A DNA stretch of 57,567 bases from Acidimicrobiia bacterium (GCA_023265025.1 JAHFUP010000025.1:1-57567); one strand, 5' to 3'. Positions 1 through 9,907 are shown, counted from the first letter of the stretch. The notes: generated by a model from the letters alone, not told the origin. Numbers and translations: made by a program.

Positions 1-758
1 TGTTCCGCCGCCAGGGAGGGCTCGCCGCCCTCAGCAGGGCCCTCGAGCTCGCCGGGCTCGACATCCGCGCCGGCGAGCTGATGCTCGGCGTCGCGTCGGC
101 GTCGCTGGTGCTGCTCGTGCTCGGATGGTTCGTCTTCGCTCCGGTCGTCGGGTTGGCCCTCGCCGTCGCCGCCCCGCTCGTGGCCCGCGCCGTTCTGCGC
201 ATCAAGGCCACGCTGCGACGGAAGAAGTTCACCGACCAGTTGCCCGAAACCCTCCAGATCCTCGCCGGCAGCCTCCGGGCGGGTCACGGCCTGGCCCAGA
301 GCATTGACACCGTCGCCGGAGAGGCGGAGTCGCCCACGGGCGAGGAGTTCCGGCGTCTCACCGTGGAAGCCCGCTTGGGGCGCGACTTCGTGGAGGCCCT
401 CGGCGCCCTCGCCGGCCGCGTGGGCAGCGAGGACTTCGACTGGGTGGTCCAGGCGGTCGAAATCCAGCGCGAGGTCGGCGGTGACCTCGCCGCCATCCTC
501 GACACCGTCGCCGAGACCGTCCGGGACCGCACGCGGGTGCGCCGCCAGGTGTCCGCACTGAGCGCCGAGGGCCGCATGTCGGCGTGGGTCCTCATGGTCC
601 TGCCGTTCGGCCTCGGCGCCATCATGGCCGTGACCAATCAGGGGTACCTCAGCCCGCTGTTCAGCTGGGGTGCGGGCGTGCGCCTCCTCGCCGTGGCCGC
701 GGTGCTCCTCACCGTTGGCGGCCTGTGGCTCCGCCAAATCGTGAAGCCAACCTTCTAA
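1..758 (+). CDS. tadB: Tad pilus inner-membrane protein TadB (5' partial)
   Basis: This is the C-terminal part of a type II secretion system F-family protein, one of the two inner-membrane platform proteins that assemble Flp/Tad pili. The reading frame is open from base 3, and the residues before the first internal ATG at 81 already look like TadB sequence, so the true start lies left of the window. There is a hydrophobic pair near the start of the visible part, then the cytoplasmic T2SSF helical domain (around LPETLQILAGSLRAGHGLAQ and a later EVGGDLAAILDTV), and a final membrane pair near the C-terminus. tadC follows after 11 bases, which is the usual tadBC order. Confidence in the family is high. 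TadB rather than another T2SSF member is inferred from the neighbour. Confidence 0.85.
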   Translation, partial: FRRQGGLAALSRALELAGLDIRAGELMLGVASASLVLLVLGWFVFAPVVGLALAVAAPLVARAVLRIKATLRRKKFTDQLPETLQILAGSLRAGHGLAQSIDTVAGEAESPTGEEFRRLTVEARLGRDFVEALGALAGRVGSEDFDWVVQAVEIQREVGGDLAAILDTVAETVRDRTRVRRQVSALSAEGRMSAWVLMVLPFGLGAIMAVTNQGYLSPLFSWGAGVRLLAVAAVLLTVGGLWLRQIVKPTF

Positions 759-769
759 GGAAGCGACTG

Positions 770-1675
770 ATGCCCTTCTACGTCGTCCTCGCAGCCTTGG
801 CAGTCACCCTGTCGGTTCCTGCCCTCTGGTACTCCCTGAGCCTGGAGCGCGGCACGAGCCGCCAGGTCGGTCGCAACCTCCGCGCCGGGTTGGGTGACGG
901 CGGCGACCTCCGGACGCTCGTCCTGTCACAATCGCCCCTCGATCGCATCGGCCGGCCCGCCCTCCGCTCGGTCGGGGGCCTGGCCCGCAGGCTCAGCCCG
1001 TCGGGCATGGTGTCGGCCCTGGAGCGGCGCGTCGAGCTGTCCGCCGTGGCGTGGAGCGTCGAACTGTTCCTCGTGCTCAAGCTGGTGCTCGCCGTTGGCC
1101 TGCTCACGCTCAGCTTGATCTGGGCCTCGCTCTCCGGGTCCTCGTCCGGCGCGCTGGTGGCCCTGGTCGCCGCCGCGGTCGGGTACCTGGGCCCCGACGC
1201 CGTGCTGTCGCGACTTGCTACGGCGCGTCAACTCAGCATGAGCAACGCCCTACCGGACACCCTGGACCAGCTGACGATCTGCGTCGAGGCTGGGCTGGGA
1301 TTCGACTCGGCCATGGCCCGCACGGCCAAGTCGATGAAAGGGCCCCTGGCCGACGAGATCGGGCGCCTTCTGCAGGACCTCCGGGTCGGCGTGCCCCGTG
1401 CGGAGGCGCTCGACGGGATGCTCGCCCGGACGGACGTCCCCGAGCTGCGCCAGTTCGTCCACGCGGTGATCCAGGCCGAGAGCTACGGCGTGCCCGTCTC
1501 GCGCGTGCTGCGCGCCCAAGCCGTCGAGCAGCGCGAGAAGCGGCGCTTCCGCGCCGAGGAGCGAGCCATGAAGCTGCCCGTCAAAGTCATCTTCCCGCTC
1601 GTCTTCTGCATCCTGCCCGTGCTCTTCATCGTCGTCATCGGGCCGGCCTTCATGCACCTCGACGGAGGCCTGTAG
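770..1675 (+). CDS. tadC: Tad pilus inner-membrane protein TadC
   Basis: This 301-residue T2SSF-family protein is the second inner-membrane platform subunit of a Flp/Tad pilus system. The ATG at 770 is preceded by AAGGA and lies just after the tadB stop; longer in-frame extensions would run inside tadB. A membrane segment opens the protein, a further pair lies near residues 90-140, then comes the soluble T2SSF domain (TLDQLTICVEAGLGFDSAMA, later RVGVPRAEALDGM), and a strongly hydrophobic C-terminal segment (VIFPLVFCILPVLFIVVIG). The arrangement fits TadC. About 100 bases follow before the next gene, with no clear terminator. Confidence 0.85.
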   Translation: MPFYVVLAALAVTLSVPALWYSLSLERGTSRQVGRNLRAGLGDGGDLRTLVLSQSPLDRIGRPALRSVGGLARRLSPSGMVSALERRVELSAVAWSVELFLVLKLVLAVGLLTLSLIWASLSGSSSGALVALVAAAVGYLGPDAVLSRLATARQLSMSNALPDTLDQLTICVEAGLGFDSAMARTAKSMKGPLADEIGRLLQDLRVGVPRAEALDGMLARTDVPELRQFVHAVIQAESYGVPVSRVLRAQAVEQREKRRFRAEERAMKLPVKVIFPLVFCILPVLFIVVIGPAFMHLDGGL

Positions 1676-1774
1676 CCCCGGCCGGCGGTCCCCGAGGCGT
1701 TTCCCGATTAACTTCCGGAGGAACCGCGTCGATTCCTTGAGCAGTCCAGGGGTGCGCAGTCGGGGAGGAGAACG

Positions 1775-2452
1775 GTGGACAACGGCAGCTTCATCACGAA
1801 TGACGGCGCGACCGTGGGCGTCCTGATCGTCGACGACCACCGGATGTTCGGCGAGAGCCTGGCCCGGCTGCTGTCCGACGAGGACGGCATCACGGTCCTG
1901 GGCGTGGCGACGAGTGGCGGCGATGCGGTCGAGGCGGCGGAACGGCTGCACCCCCAGGTCGTGCTCATGGACTACCAGCTGCCGGACCAGGACGGCGTCA
2001 CGGTGGCGGCCGAGATAAAGCGCCGTGATCCCGCGGCCATGGTGGTGATGCTCACGGGGTTGGGTGACGACCGTGTGCTGCTGGCCGCCATCGACGCCGG
2101 GTGCTCCGGGTTCCTGACCAAGGACAGGGCGGCGGCTGAGGTGGCCGAGGCGGTGCGGGCGGCGGCCGCCGGCGAGGCGCTGATCTCGCCGGCACTCCTG
2201 GCCCGGCTGCTTCCGAAGTTGAACCGCACCCACCGGGAGGTGGGCTCCGACCTGACCGACCGGGAACGGGAGATCCTGACCCTGCTGGCCAAGGGTTGGA
2301 GCAACAGGATCATCGCGTCAGAGCTCTTCCTGAGCCTCAACACCATCCGGAACCACATCCAGTCCATCCTGCGGAAGCTCGGCTCCCACTCGAAACTGGA
2401 GGCCGTCGCCACCGCGGTGCGGGAGGGCGTGATCGACTACCCCTCGGCCTGA
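1775..2452 (+). CDS. NarL/LuxR-family response regulator
   Basis: This is a two-component DNA-binding regulator. Residues about 14-130 form a receiver domain with the acidic pair in LIVDDHRMFG, the phosphoacceptor Asp66 in VVLMDYQLPDQDG and the conserved Lys in GFLTKD. Residues about 150-215 form a LuxR-type HTH (LTDREREILTLLAKGWSN, then SLNTIRNHIQSILRKLG). The GTG start at 1775 sits behind a strong GGGGAGGAG ribosome site. The gene ends seven bases before the end of the convergent hybrid kinase gene, so the two could form a pair, but cognate pairing is only an inference from position. Confidence 0.9.
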   Translation: MDNGSFITNDGATVGVLIVDDHRMFGESLARLLSDEDGITVLGVATSGGDAVEAAERLHPQVVLMDYQLPDQDGVTVAAEIKRRDPAAMVVMLTGLGDDRVLLAAIDAGCSGFLTKDRAAAEVAEAVRAAAAGEALISPALLARLLPKLNRTHREVGSDLTDREREILTLLAKGWSNRIIASELFLSLNTIRNHIQSILRKLGSHSKLEAVATAVREGVIDYPSA

Positions 2453-2458
2453 GCCGGG

Positions 2459-4984
2459 TCAGCGTCCCGAGGCGGCGAGGTTGGCGTCGTCGTTGACGCC
2501 GTGCATGACCCGAGTCAGGACCTCTCCGAGCGCGGCGACGGTCACCGGCTTGGTCACGTACGCGTCCATCCCGGACTCCAGGCAGCGGTCCTCGTCGCCT
2601 TTGATGGCCGAGGCGGTGAGGGCGACGATGGGAATATGGCGTCCCGGGGGCTCGGCCCGCCGGATCTCCGCCGCCGCCTCGTACCCGTTCATCTCGGGCA
2701 TCTGGCAGTCCATAAGGACCGCGGCGAACCGGGTGTCGGCCAGCGCCTCGACGGCCTCCCGGCCGTTGGCGACGAGGTGCGGCTGGTACCCCAGGCGACG
2801 CAGCATGGCCGCCGCCACCTTCTGGTTGACGATGTTGTCCTCGGCCACGAGCACCCAGGTCCCGGCGGGCCCGTCTGCGGCCGGCGCCGGCGGTCCGGCG
2901 TGAGCCGTCCGATCGGAGGGGACGACCATGACGGAGGCGATGGTCTCGATCAGCTGCGGCTGGCGCACCGGCTTGGTCAGGTGGGCCGCGACCCTGTCCG
3001 AGGACTCTGACCGGGTGCCGGGGCCGGACGTCAGCATGACGATGCGGAGGCCGTCGAGCGCTGGGTCGGCGGCCACCATGCCGACGAGCTCACGGCCGTC
3101 GACCTCCGGCATCTGACGGTCGAAGAGCGCAAGGTCCGGCAGCGTCCCGGACGCCGCGGCCTGGCGCAGGTGTGCCATCGCCGACATGGCGTCCGCAGCC
3201 AGGGCGGTGCGCACGCCGGCCGCGGTGAGCTGGCGGTGGAGTATCGCCCGGTTGGTGGCGTTGTCGTCGACGACCAGCACGGAGAGCCCCCCGACCGAGT
3301 GCCGTTCGACGACCGGAACGCAAGCGGCCGTGCCCCGCGGCAGGCGGGCAGTGAACCAGAATGTGCTGCCGCGACCCGGTGCGCTCTCCACGCCGATGGT
3401 GCCGTTCATCTTCTCCACCAGGCGCTTGGAGATGGCCAGGCCAAGGCCGGTGCCGCCGTACCGCCGGGTGGTCGAGGAGTCCGCTTGGGCGAAGGACTCG
3501 AACAGCCGCTCCTGGTCGCCGGCGGCGATACCCACGCCGGTGTCGCGCACCTCGAAGCGAACGAGGTCCCCGCCGTCGTTGCCGGAGACCGACACCTCGA
3601 TCTCGCCGCGGTCGGTGAACTTGATGGCGTTGTTCACGAGGTTGATGAGGACCTGGCGTACCCGGGCCACGTCGCCGATGACGACCGCCGGCACCGCCGG
3701 GCTCGTGATGGTGACCAGTTCCAGGCCGCGTTCGTGGGCCAGTGGGGCGAGCAGGCCGCCGACGCCGTCGACCACCTCCCGAAGATCGAACTCGCCGACG
3801 TCCAGCTCCAGACGACCGGCCTCGATCTTCGAGAAGTCGAGGATGTCGTTGATGATCTCCAGCAGGGCCTCGCCGGAGCGCCGCGCCGTCAGTGCGAACT
3901 CCTGCTGGTCGGCATCGAGGCGGGTGTCGAGCAGTAGCCCGGTCATTCCGATGACCCCGTTCAGGGGCGTCCGGATCTCGTGGCTCATGTTGGCGAGGAA
4001 CAGCGACTTGAGCCGGGAGGCCTCGACGGCCTCCTTCTGCGCCAGCTCCAGCGACGCGAGGGACTCCTGCAGCTCACCGGTGCGCTCCTCGACCAGGGCG
4101 AGGGCGTAGTTGCGCCGGCGGACCATCCCGTCCATCACGCCGAAGAGGGCGAGGGACGCCAGCAGGCCGGCGCACAGGACGATCAGTGGCAGCCGGTCGG
4201 TCACCGCGCCCACGAGCGGATCACCCGGAGAGACCACCAGCAGCCACTTGCTGTCGCCGGCGGTGAAGGGCCGAGGCAGGGCGTGCTTCGACGCCGGGTC
4301 GCCGGCGTGGGGGCTGCGCATCACGACCTGCGAGGGATCGGGGGTGGGTGAGGCGTACAGGACGCCGTTCAGCTCCGAGAAGGGTGCGGCAGAGGCCTGC
4401 GTCGGGTTGATCAACGTCTCCCGGTACACGACCGTGCCAGCAGGGGCCGCCGGCGGGCCGAGGGCGAACCCGAGCGACCGGATCCCGTGGTCCTCCATGA
4501 CGGGCGTGCCGACGATGACCGGGACCTCGAGCGCCCGGCGCATGGCGTCGGCCCGGGGCCCGGTGACCGTCTGCCCGACGTCCAGCTTCGGGCCGACGGC
4601 GAGCTGGACGACAAACCCGTCCGGCCCCGGTCGGAGGAGGGCCTGAGCCACGAGCGCCCGGTCGGTCACGGTGGCCAGCTCGGCGAAGCTCGACGGAGAC
4701 TCGCCGCTCACCCTGGCCACGGTGGCGACGAGGGTGAGCCGGGCCGAGACGTTCGCGATGCTGCTGCCCAGCACGACCTGGACCTCGGCGGCCCGCTCGG
4801 TGAGGAGCTTGCGCTCCTGGTTCTCGACGAACCCGTGGACGCTCCACGCTGCGCCCGCGCTCAGCGTGCAGAGGACGACGAGACAGACCAGCGATAGCCC
4901 GCGGAGGCCTCGGCGCCGGTGGCTCGGAATGGCGACACGGTCCGGCGACTGCGCCTCGGCTGGAGCACCGCCCCGGCGCGTCAT
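2459..4984 (-). CDS. Hybrid sensor histidine kinase with two receiver domains
   Basis: This is a membrane-bound sensor kinase of about 841 residues. The order is: a first membrane segment near residues 31-50, an extracytoplasmic sensor of about 210 residues (CHASE-like by position, not recognised by sequence), a second membrane segment near 270, HisKA with the phosphoacceptor His in [14 protein letters not shown], HATPase_c with N-box [11 protein letters not shown] and glycine boxes DTGVGI and GTGLGLAI, receiver 1 ([10 protein letters not shown]; phospho-Asp in [13 protein letters not shown]) and receiver 2 ([23 protein letters not shown]). The frame opens at a GTG at 5011, but the ATG at 4984 has a GGGGAGG site upstream and is preferred. 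A divergent free Hpt gene lies next door, as expected for a phosphorelay. The ligand is unknown. Confidence 0.9.
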   Translation of the reverse strand: MTRRGGAPAEAQSPDRVAIPSHRRRGLRGLSLVCLVVLCTLSAGAAWSVHGFVENQERKLLTERAAEVQVVLGSSIANVSARLTLVATVARVSGESPSSFAELATVTDRALVAQALLRPGPDGFVVQLAVGPKLDVGQTVTGPRADAMRRALEVPVIVGTPVMEDHGIRSLGFALGPPAAPAGTVVYRETLINPTQASAAPFSELNGVLYASPTPDPSQVVMRSPHAGDPASKHALPRPFTAGDSKWLLVVSPGDPLVGAVTDRLPLIVLCAGLLASLALFGVMDGMVRRRNYALALVEERTGELQESLASLELAQKEAVEASRLKSLFLANMSHEIRTPLNGVIGMTGLLLDTRLDADQQEFALTARRSGEALLEIINDILDFSKIEAGRLELDVGEFDLREVVDGVGGLLAPLAHERGLELVTITSPAVPAVVIGDVARVRQVLINLVNNAIKFTDRGEIEVSVSGNDGGDLVRFEVRDTGVGIAAGDQERLFESFAQADSSTTRRYGGTGLGLAISKRLVEKMNGTIGVESAPGRGSTFWFTARLPRGTAACVPVVERHSVGGLSVLVVDDNATNRAILHRQLTAAGVRTALAADAMSAMAHLRQAAASGTLPDLALFDRQMPEVDGRELVGMVAADPALDGLRIVMLTSGPGTRSESSDRVAAHLTKPVRQPQLIETIASVMVVPSDRTAHAGPPAPAADGPAGTWVLVAEDNIVNQKVAAAMLRRLGYQPHLVANGREAVEALADTRFAAVLMDCQMPEMNGYEAAAEIRRAEPPGRHIPIVALTASAIKGDEDRCLESGMDAYVTKPVTVAALGEVLTRVMHGVNDDANLAASGR

Positions 4985-5046
4985 GGCGCGCTGGGCCTCC
5001 CCACGAGACACGCAGTCGGCGTCACCTAGGGGTCTTCGGCAGCCGG

Positions 5047-5095
5047 CGCCGGCGACTTGAGGGGTTCCCTCGCCACGGGACTCAAGTCGCCGGCG
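5047..5095. promoter_or_regulatory. Perfect 15-bp inverted repeat in a divergent promoter region
   Basis: The arms 5047-5061 (CGCCGGCGACTTGAG) and 5081-5095 (CTCAAGTCGCCGGCG) are perfect reverse complements separated by 19 bases. The element lies between the hybrid kinase start on the minus strand and the Hpt start on the plus strand. That position suits an operator or a 5' transcript hairpin controlling both genes. There is no T-tract, so a terminator is less likely. Confidence 0.5.
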
Positions 5096-5140
5096 AAATC
5101 GGTCGATCCTCTACGTACCTACACTCTGGGGGGGATCGGC

Positions 5141-5536
5141 ATGACACAGGCGGACACGAGTGACCACGTCGACGAGGAGTTGCTCGACGAGGTCCTGACG
5201 TTGCTGGACGACGAGGAGCCCGACGGCCTGCTCCGGGCCTGCGACCTCTTCCGCGCCGCCATCCCAGAGCGGATGCGCGACATCGGCGCCGCGCTGCACC
5301 AGGGGCGCTTCGACGACGCGGCGCGGGCGTCGCACAGCCTCCGCGGGAGCGCCGGTGCGTTCGGAGCACGCCGGTTGAGCAGCCTCGGCGAGCGCCTGGA
5401 GGTAATGTGCCTGCAGCTGGACGGCGAGCCCGCCGGCGTGCTCCTCGACGAGATGCGCGACGAGTTCCGCCTCTTCGACGACATCCTGGACCGGCGCCTG
5501 GCCGAAGTCACCGGCGGGCGGGCACGCGGGGCCTGA
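5141..5536 (+). CDS. Free-standing Hpt (histidine phosphotransfer) protein
   Basis: This 131-residue soluble protein carries a single Hpt domain that relays phosphoryl groups between receivers. The phosphoacceptor is His65 in ARASHSLRGSAGAFGARRL, the typical H-x-L-K/R-G-S pattern. The ATG at 5141 follows a run of seven G residues. It is divergent from the hybrid kinase with two receivers and no Hpt of its own, so it could complete that relay and pass phosphate to the NarL-type regulator upstream. That wiring is inferred from gene order. Confidence 0.85.
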   Translation: MTQADTSDHVDEELLDEVLTLLDDEEPDGLLRACDLFRAAIPERMRDIGAALHQGRFDDAARASHSLRGSAGAFGARRLSSLGERLEVMCLQLDGEPAGVLLDEMRDEFRLFDDILDRRLAEVTGGRARGA

Positions 5537-5643
5537 ACGCCTTCGCGAGTGCCTCGGGCTACCGCCGGCGAGGAGAGCGGGGACCCTGCTGCGGTACGGC
5601 GACGACCGTCGCCACCTCGTGCGGAGGCTCTCGGCCGGCGCCA

Positions 5644-6315
5644 TCAGGCATGGGACGCTCGGGCCAGGACCTCGTCGCGTATGGCGGCCGCGGTGCACAT
5701 GCGCTTGAAGGAGCAGCCGGCACACCTGTCGGGGCGCACCCGGCGAAGCTCGGCGCCCTCGATGTGCCAGCAGGCGGCACAGACCGAGCAGAGGAAGTGC
5801 CTGGTGAACCCGTCGGTGACGGCCAGGAGGTCGCGGGACCCGCACGACGGGCAGGCGGCGACGGGCGTGACGGCCTCCGGACCGGGAACGGGGAGGTGGC
5901 GGACGGCCGCGGGCACGAGACGCCGGCCCGACACCAGCTCGGTGCGGATGCGGACGAAACGGAAATGGCCGGCGGACGCCCATGGCTGCAACGGCAGCGC
6001 CCACGCCCGGGCCAGCTCGTCGGGGTCCTCGATGAGGCCAGCCAAGCCCTGGACCAGCACGCTCCAACCGGTCTGTTGCGCCGGGTCGATCTCGTCGACC
6101 TCGAAGGCCACGACCGCCTCGCCCTCGGCCGCGTTGAGCTTGCTGCCGCCCGTGGTCAGAAACACCACGTCGTCGTCCATCAGCACGAAGTTCACCGGGT
6201 ACGCCGCCGGCAGCGCACGGTCGGTCACGACGACGCGCCCGACCTGGCTGGCCCGGAGAAGTGCCATGCACTCCTCTCGGGAGAGAATCTCGAGTCCGTG
6301 GCGGTCCAGTTCCAT
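5644..6315 (-). CDS. PNPOx-like flavin-binding protein with a C-terminal Cys-rich region
   Basis: This 223-residue protein begins with a pyridoxamine-5'-phosphate-oxidase-like split barrel (SREECMALLRASQVGRVVVT, AYPVNFVLMDDDVVFLTTGG, VVAFEVDEIDP, GWSVLVQGLAGLIED), about residues 1-140. Such domains bind FMN or F420. The last 70 residues contain CPSCGS, CSVCAACW and CAGCSFKRMC, which suggests a zinc ribbon or metal site attached to the barrel. The function is unknown. A shorter PNPOx-like protein without the Cys-rich tail lies at 8562-9026. The ATG start at 6315 fits the family N-terminus. Confidence 0.75.
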   Translation of the reverse strand: MELDRHGLEILSREECMALLRASQVGRVVVTDRALPAAYPVNFVLMDDDVVFLTTGGSKLNAAEGEAVVAFEVDEIDPAQQTGWSVLVQGLAGLIEDPDELARAWALPLQPWASAGHFRFVRIRTELVSGRRLVPAAVRHLPVPGPEAVTPVAACPSCGSRDLLAVTDGFTRHFLCSVCAACWHIEGAELRRVRPDRCAGCSFKRMCTAAAIRDEVLARASHA

Positions 6316-6569
6316 CGCTCAACCATGCGACGGGTCGGCCCCCGCGTGCCAGGGTCCAACGGCCCTCCGGGCGCCGCCGGTCGCCATGAGATCTTCGACC
6401 CGCCGGGAAAGGGCCATCCGGCCCTGCCGCCGGCCGGCAATCCGGCTCAGAATGGACCGATGCGTCGGAGTCAGTCCCCAGGCTGAGGCCAGGACCGACC
6501 GTGCTGCCGGACACCGATCCCGCGACCCGAGAACGTGTGAGCAGTCACCGTGAACCGGAGAAGAGGACG

Positions 6570-8476
6570 ATGATCCGGCCGACCGTCGGGGCCCGGGCCA
6601 CGCCGGCCCGACGGTCGCGACCGTCCCACGCCGGCCTTCGGACGGTGGCCGCCGTCGTGACCGCGACCGCGGTGTCCCTCGTCAGCCTGCTCTGGGCGTC
6701 GACGGTGGCCGGCGAGGAGGTCGAGCGGCGGGCGCTCGCCGGCCTGGCCTCGACGGCGAAGGCCACCGTCCTGCAGGAACAACAGGCCTGGGACGGGGCC
6801 GTTCGCATCGCGGTGTCGGCCGCCGCACGCCCGTTCGCGCTGAGTGCCCTGCAGTCGGGCGACGCCGCGCTGGCCGGCACGGGAGTCGAGAACGTGCTCG
6901 TCACCGGCCCGTTCGCCGTCGTCCGCCTCTATGGCCGCGGCGGCGACCTGCTCGCCACCGCCGCCATCCCGGGCGTGACGCCGACGCCGGTCGACGGCAA
7001 CGCTCCCAGCCGGGTCATCGTCGGCGAGCCCGCCGGCGTGGGGACGCGCACCGCCCGCCAGGTCTCGGTGCCGGTCGGTGCCGACCTGGGCCGGCTGGTG
7101 GTCGACGTCGACATGACCCAGCTCCTCGGCAAGCCGTCGGACCTGGGGTTCGACCGGACCGGCGCCAAGTTCCTCGTCACGCGGGACGGCCTGATCGTGG
7201 CCGGCTCGACCAGCGTGGGCACCCACCTCCTGTCCCCGGTCAACCTGGCCATCGTCGCCGCCGGCGAGCCGGTGACCACCCAGGTCTACAGCCCCTTGTT
7301 CGGGCGGATGACCGTCGAGTCGTTCGAGCCCATCCCCGACCAGGGCGTCGGCATCCTGTTGCAGCAGGCCCGGTCGGAGGTCATGGCCGGGGCCGACAAC
7401 CTTTCGGAATTGCTGCACTGGGTGGCCCTGGCGGTCGGCCTGCTCGGCGCCGCGGTGGCCGTGTCGCTGGGCCTGCTCGTAGGCCGCCGCGGCCGGCGGC
7501 CGGCCGCGACCGAGCGCCGGCTGGTCGAGCACGCCGAGGAGATGCAGCGGGCCGAGGATGCCCAGGCCCGGTTGGCCTCGATCGTGCAGGCCTCGGCCGA
7601 CGCCATCCTCGCCAACACCCTGGACGGCATCGTCACGAGCGGGAACCCCGGCGCCGAGGTGCTCTTCGGCTACGACGCCGGCGCGATGATCGGCAGCACG
7701 ATCGACGGGCTGATCCCGCCCGACCGGCGAGCCGAGGAGACCGAAATGCGGTGCCGGGTGGCCGGCGGAGTGGCCGGTCGGAGGCCGGCGCACTGCGCTT
7801 CGAAGTGGCCGACCATGGCATCGGGATATCGCCGGCCGACCAGCGCCGGCTGTTCCGCGCCTTCGAGCAGGTCGACTCGTCCTCGTCCCGCCGGTACGGC
7901 GGCTCGGGCCTCGGCCTGGCCATCTGCCGCCAGCTGGTCGAAATGATGGGTGGTGAGATCGGTGTCGAAAGCGCCCTGGGCGCCGGCAGCACGTTCTGGT
8001 TCAGCGTCCCCCTCCCGCCGGTCGCACCGGGTCCGGCGGCCACAGAGCCCGCGACCGATGCGGCCGACGCCGGTCTGGCGGAGGAGCCGAAGCCGGCCGG
8101 CGTCCGGCTGCTCGTGGCCGAGGACAACCCCGTCAACCAGCTGGTCGCCGTGCGCATGCTGGAGCGGCTGGGCTACCGGGCCGACGTCGCCGTCAACGGT
8201 GTGGAGGCGGTCGACGCCCTCATGCGCACCGACTACGCAGCCGTCCTCATGGACTGCCAGATGCCCGAGCTCGACGGGTACGAGGCGACCCGGGAGATCC
8301 GGCGGCGGCAGGGCCCGCCGCGCCACACACCGGTGATCGCCATGACCGCCGGAGCGACCCAGGGTGACCGGGAGCGCTGCATCGCCGCGGGCATGGACGA
8401 TTACATCAGCAAGCCCGTGCGGACCGCCGACCTGCGCCTGATCCTGACGAAGTGGGTCGACGGCACGACGCGGTAG
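6570..8476 (+). pseudogene. Hybrid histidine kinase with the central kinase core deleted and a frame change
   Basis: The first frame (ATG at 6570 after GGAGAAGAGG) encodes an N-terminal membrane segment, an extracytoplasmic sensor of about 240 residues, a second membrane segment and the first half of a PAS domain (ASIVQASADAILANTLDG to DGLIPPDRRAEETEMR). Near 7750-7790 coding similarity jumps to another frame, which resumes inside HATPase_c at LRFEVADHGIGISPADQRRL and continues through GGSGLGLAI to a full receiver (phospho-Asp in [13 protein letters not shown]), ending at 8476. The second half of PAS, the whole HisKA domain with its phospho-His, and the N-box are absent. A deletion of roughly 200-250 codons plus a frame change explains this. 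As it stands it cannot autophosphorylate, though the receiver could be expressed from a start near 7751. Confidence 0.8.
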
Positions 8477-8561
8477 ACGCGAGCGGAAGGACCTTTGACT
8501 CTGGCCTCAACGCCGCTGCGGTCCCCATACTCGGGGTGCTACGACGTCAGAGGAGAAGACG

Positions 8562-9026
8562 ATGATGAGCGACGACGGCATCCCTCTCATGGACCTGGTT
8601 CTGGAGGAAATCGCGCGGGACGAGTGCCTGCGCCTGCTCCGGTCGCAGGCGATCGGGCGTCTGGCGGTCGCCGACCACGGGTACTACCCGCCGCACATCG
8701 TGCCGGTGAACTTCGTTCTGGAGGAGGACAACGTGTTGTTCCGCTCCGACGCCGGCGTCAAGTTCAAGCTGTCGATACTCGCGGAGCACTCGGTGAGCTT
8801 CGAAGTCGACGAGATCGATCAGGGCGGGCACATGGCCTGGAGCGTCGTGGTCCAGGGCCGGGCGGAGCTGGTCGGCGAGGACGAGGCGGAGGCGCTCGAG
8901 CACGTCGCATGGCTACATCCCCTCGCGCCGGGCGACCGCCCGCAACTCGTCCGGGTCGTCCCCTACACGATCACGGGTCGACGGCTCCGGCCGGTCCCGC
9001 ACGTCGCCGGTGACGGTTCGCACTGA
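8562..9026 (+). CDS. PNPOx-like flavin-binding protein
   Basis: This 154-residue protein consists of one PNPOx-like split barrel, expected to bind FMN or F420. Visible family segments are LDECLRLL-like IARDECLRLLRSQAIGRLAV, HIVPVNFVLEEDNVLFRSD, VSFEVDEIDQ and AWSVVVQGRAELV. It has no Cys-rich tail, unlike its relative at 5644-6315. ATG codons at 8562 and 8565 are both possible starts behind GGAGAAG. It follows the broken hybrid kinase by 85 bases. Substrate and role are unknown. Confidence 0.8.
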   Translation: MMSDDGIPLMDLVLEEIARDECLRLLRSQAIGRLAVADHGYYPPHIVPVNFVLEEDNVLFRSDAGVKFKLSILAEHSVSFEVDEIDQGGHMAWSVVVQGRAELVGEDEAEALEHVAWLHPLAPGDRPQLVRVVPYTITGRRLRPVPHVAGDGSH

Positions 9027-9114
9027 CGGACCGCGTCGCCCCGTCGGCGAGATCACGGCGGGCACGGCAGAATGAGCGGGACCAAGCCAACGCGCGACGA
9101 GCAGGAGGAGTGGC

Positions 9115-9765
9115 ATGCAGATTGGCGATACCGCGCCGGACTTCGAGGCCGACACCACCGAAGGTACGTTGAAGTTCCACGACTGGATCGGCGACTCCTG
9201 GGCGGTGCTGTTCTCCCACCCCAAGGACTTCACGCCAGTGTGCACGACGGAGCTGGGCTACATGGCCAAGCTCAAGCCCGAGTTCGACCGCCGCAACGTC
9301 AAGATCATCGGGCTGTCGGTCGACCGGACCGAGAACCACGCCCGGTGGGCCGATGACATCGAGGAGACCCAGGGCACACGGCCGAACTACCCCATGATCG
9401 GCGACGCCGACATGGCCATCTCGAAGGCCTACGGCATGCTGCCGGCCAGCGCGTCGGGCGACCCCGCCGACCGGACGCCGGCCGACAACCAGACGGTGCG
9501 CAACGTCTTCGTGATCGGGCCGGACAAGAAGATCAAGCTCATCCTCGTGTACCCGATGTCCACCGGGCGCAACTTCGACGAGGTGCTGCGGATCATCGAC
9601 TCCCTCCAGCTGACCGCGGCCCACAAGGTGTCGACGCCGGTGAACTGGAAGCAGGGCGAGGACGTGATCATCGGCGGCGCGGTGTCCAACGACGAGGCCA
9701 AGCAGCTCTTCGGCGAATGGAAGGCGCCGAAGCCCTACATCCGGATCGTGCCCCAGCCCAGCTAG
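9115..9765 (+). CDS. 1-Cys peroxiredoxin (Prx6/AhpC-TSA family)
   Basis: This cytosolic peroxidase reduces H2O2 and organic peroxides using a peroxidatic Cys. The protein has 216 residues, starting MQIGDTAPDFEADTTEG, with the active-site segment HPKDFTPVCTTEL near residue 45 and the Prx6-type extended C-terminus (STPVNWKQGEDVIIGG, EAKQLFGEW). No second resolving Cys is seen in the C-terminal part, which points to the 1-Cys class. The ATG at 9115 follows AGGAGGAG. A strong hairpin lies just downstream, so it is probably a single-gene transcript. Confidence 0.93.
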   Translation: MQIGDTAPDFEADTTEGTLKFHDWIGDSWAVLFSHPKDFTPVCTTELGYMAKLKPEFDRRNVKIIGLSVDRTENHARWADDIEETQGTRPNYPMIGDADMAISKAYGMLPASASGDPADRTPADNQTVRNVFVIGPDKKIKLILVYPMSTGRNFDEVLRIIDSLQLTAAHKVSTPVNWKQGEDVIIGGAVSNDEAKQLFGEWKAPKPYIRIVPQPS

Positions 9766-9779
9766 ACCGGGACCAGGGT

Positions 9780-9811
9780 CGGACGGGCCTCCTGCAGGCG
9801 GGGCCCGTCCG
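9780..9811 (+). terminator. Stem-loop terminator after the peroxiredoxin gene
   Basis: The arms 9780-9789 (CGGACGGGCC) and 9802-9811 (GGCCCGTCCG) pair perfectly with a 12-base loop, 14 bases after the peroxiredoxin stop. There is no long T-tract, as is common for hairpin terminators in GC-rich actinobacteria. Confidence 0.65.
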
Positions 9812-9907
9812 TTCGACCGCGACGGTAGATGCAGCCCGCAGCTATTGATTCCCGCCGCCGGCGTCAGTAGGACGGTGCTCCACAGAGATCGCTGCCGGGG
9901 GGTTGCC

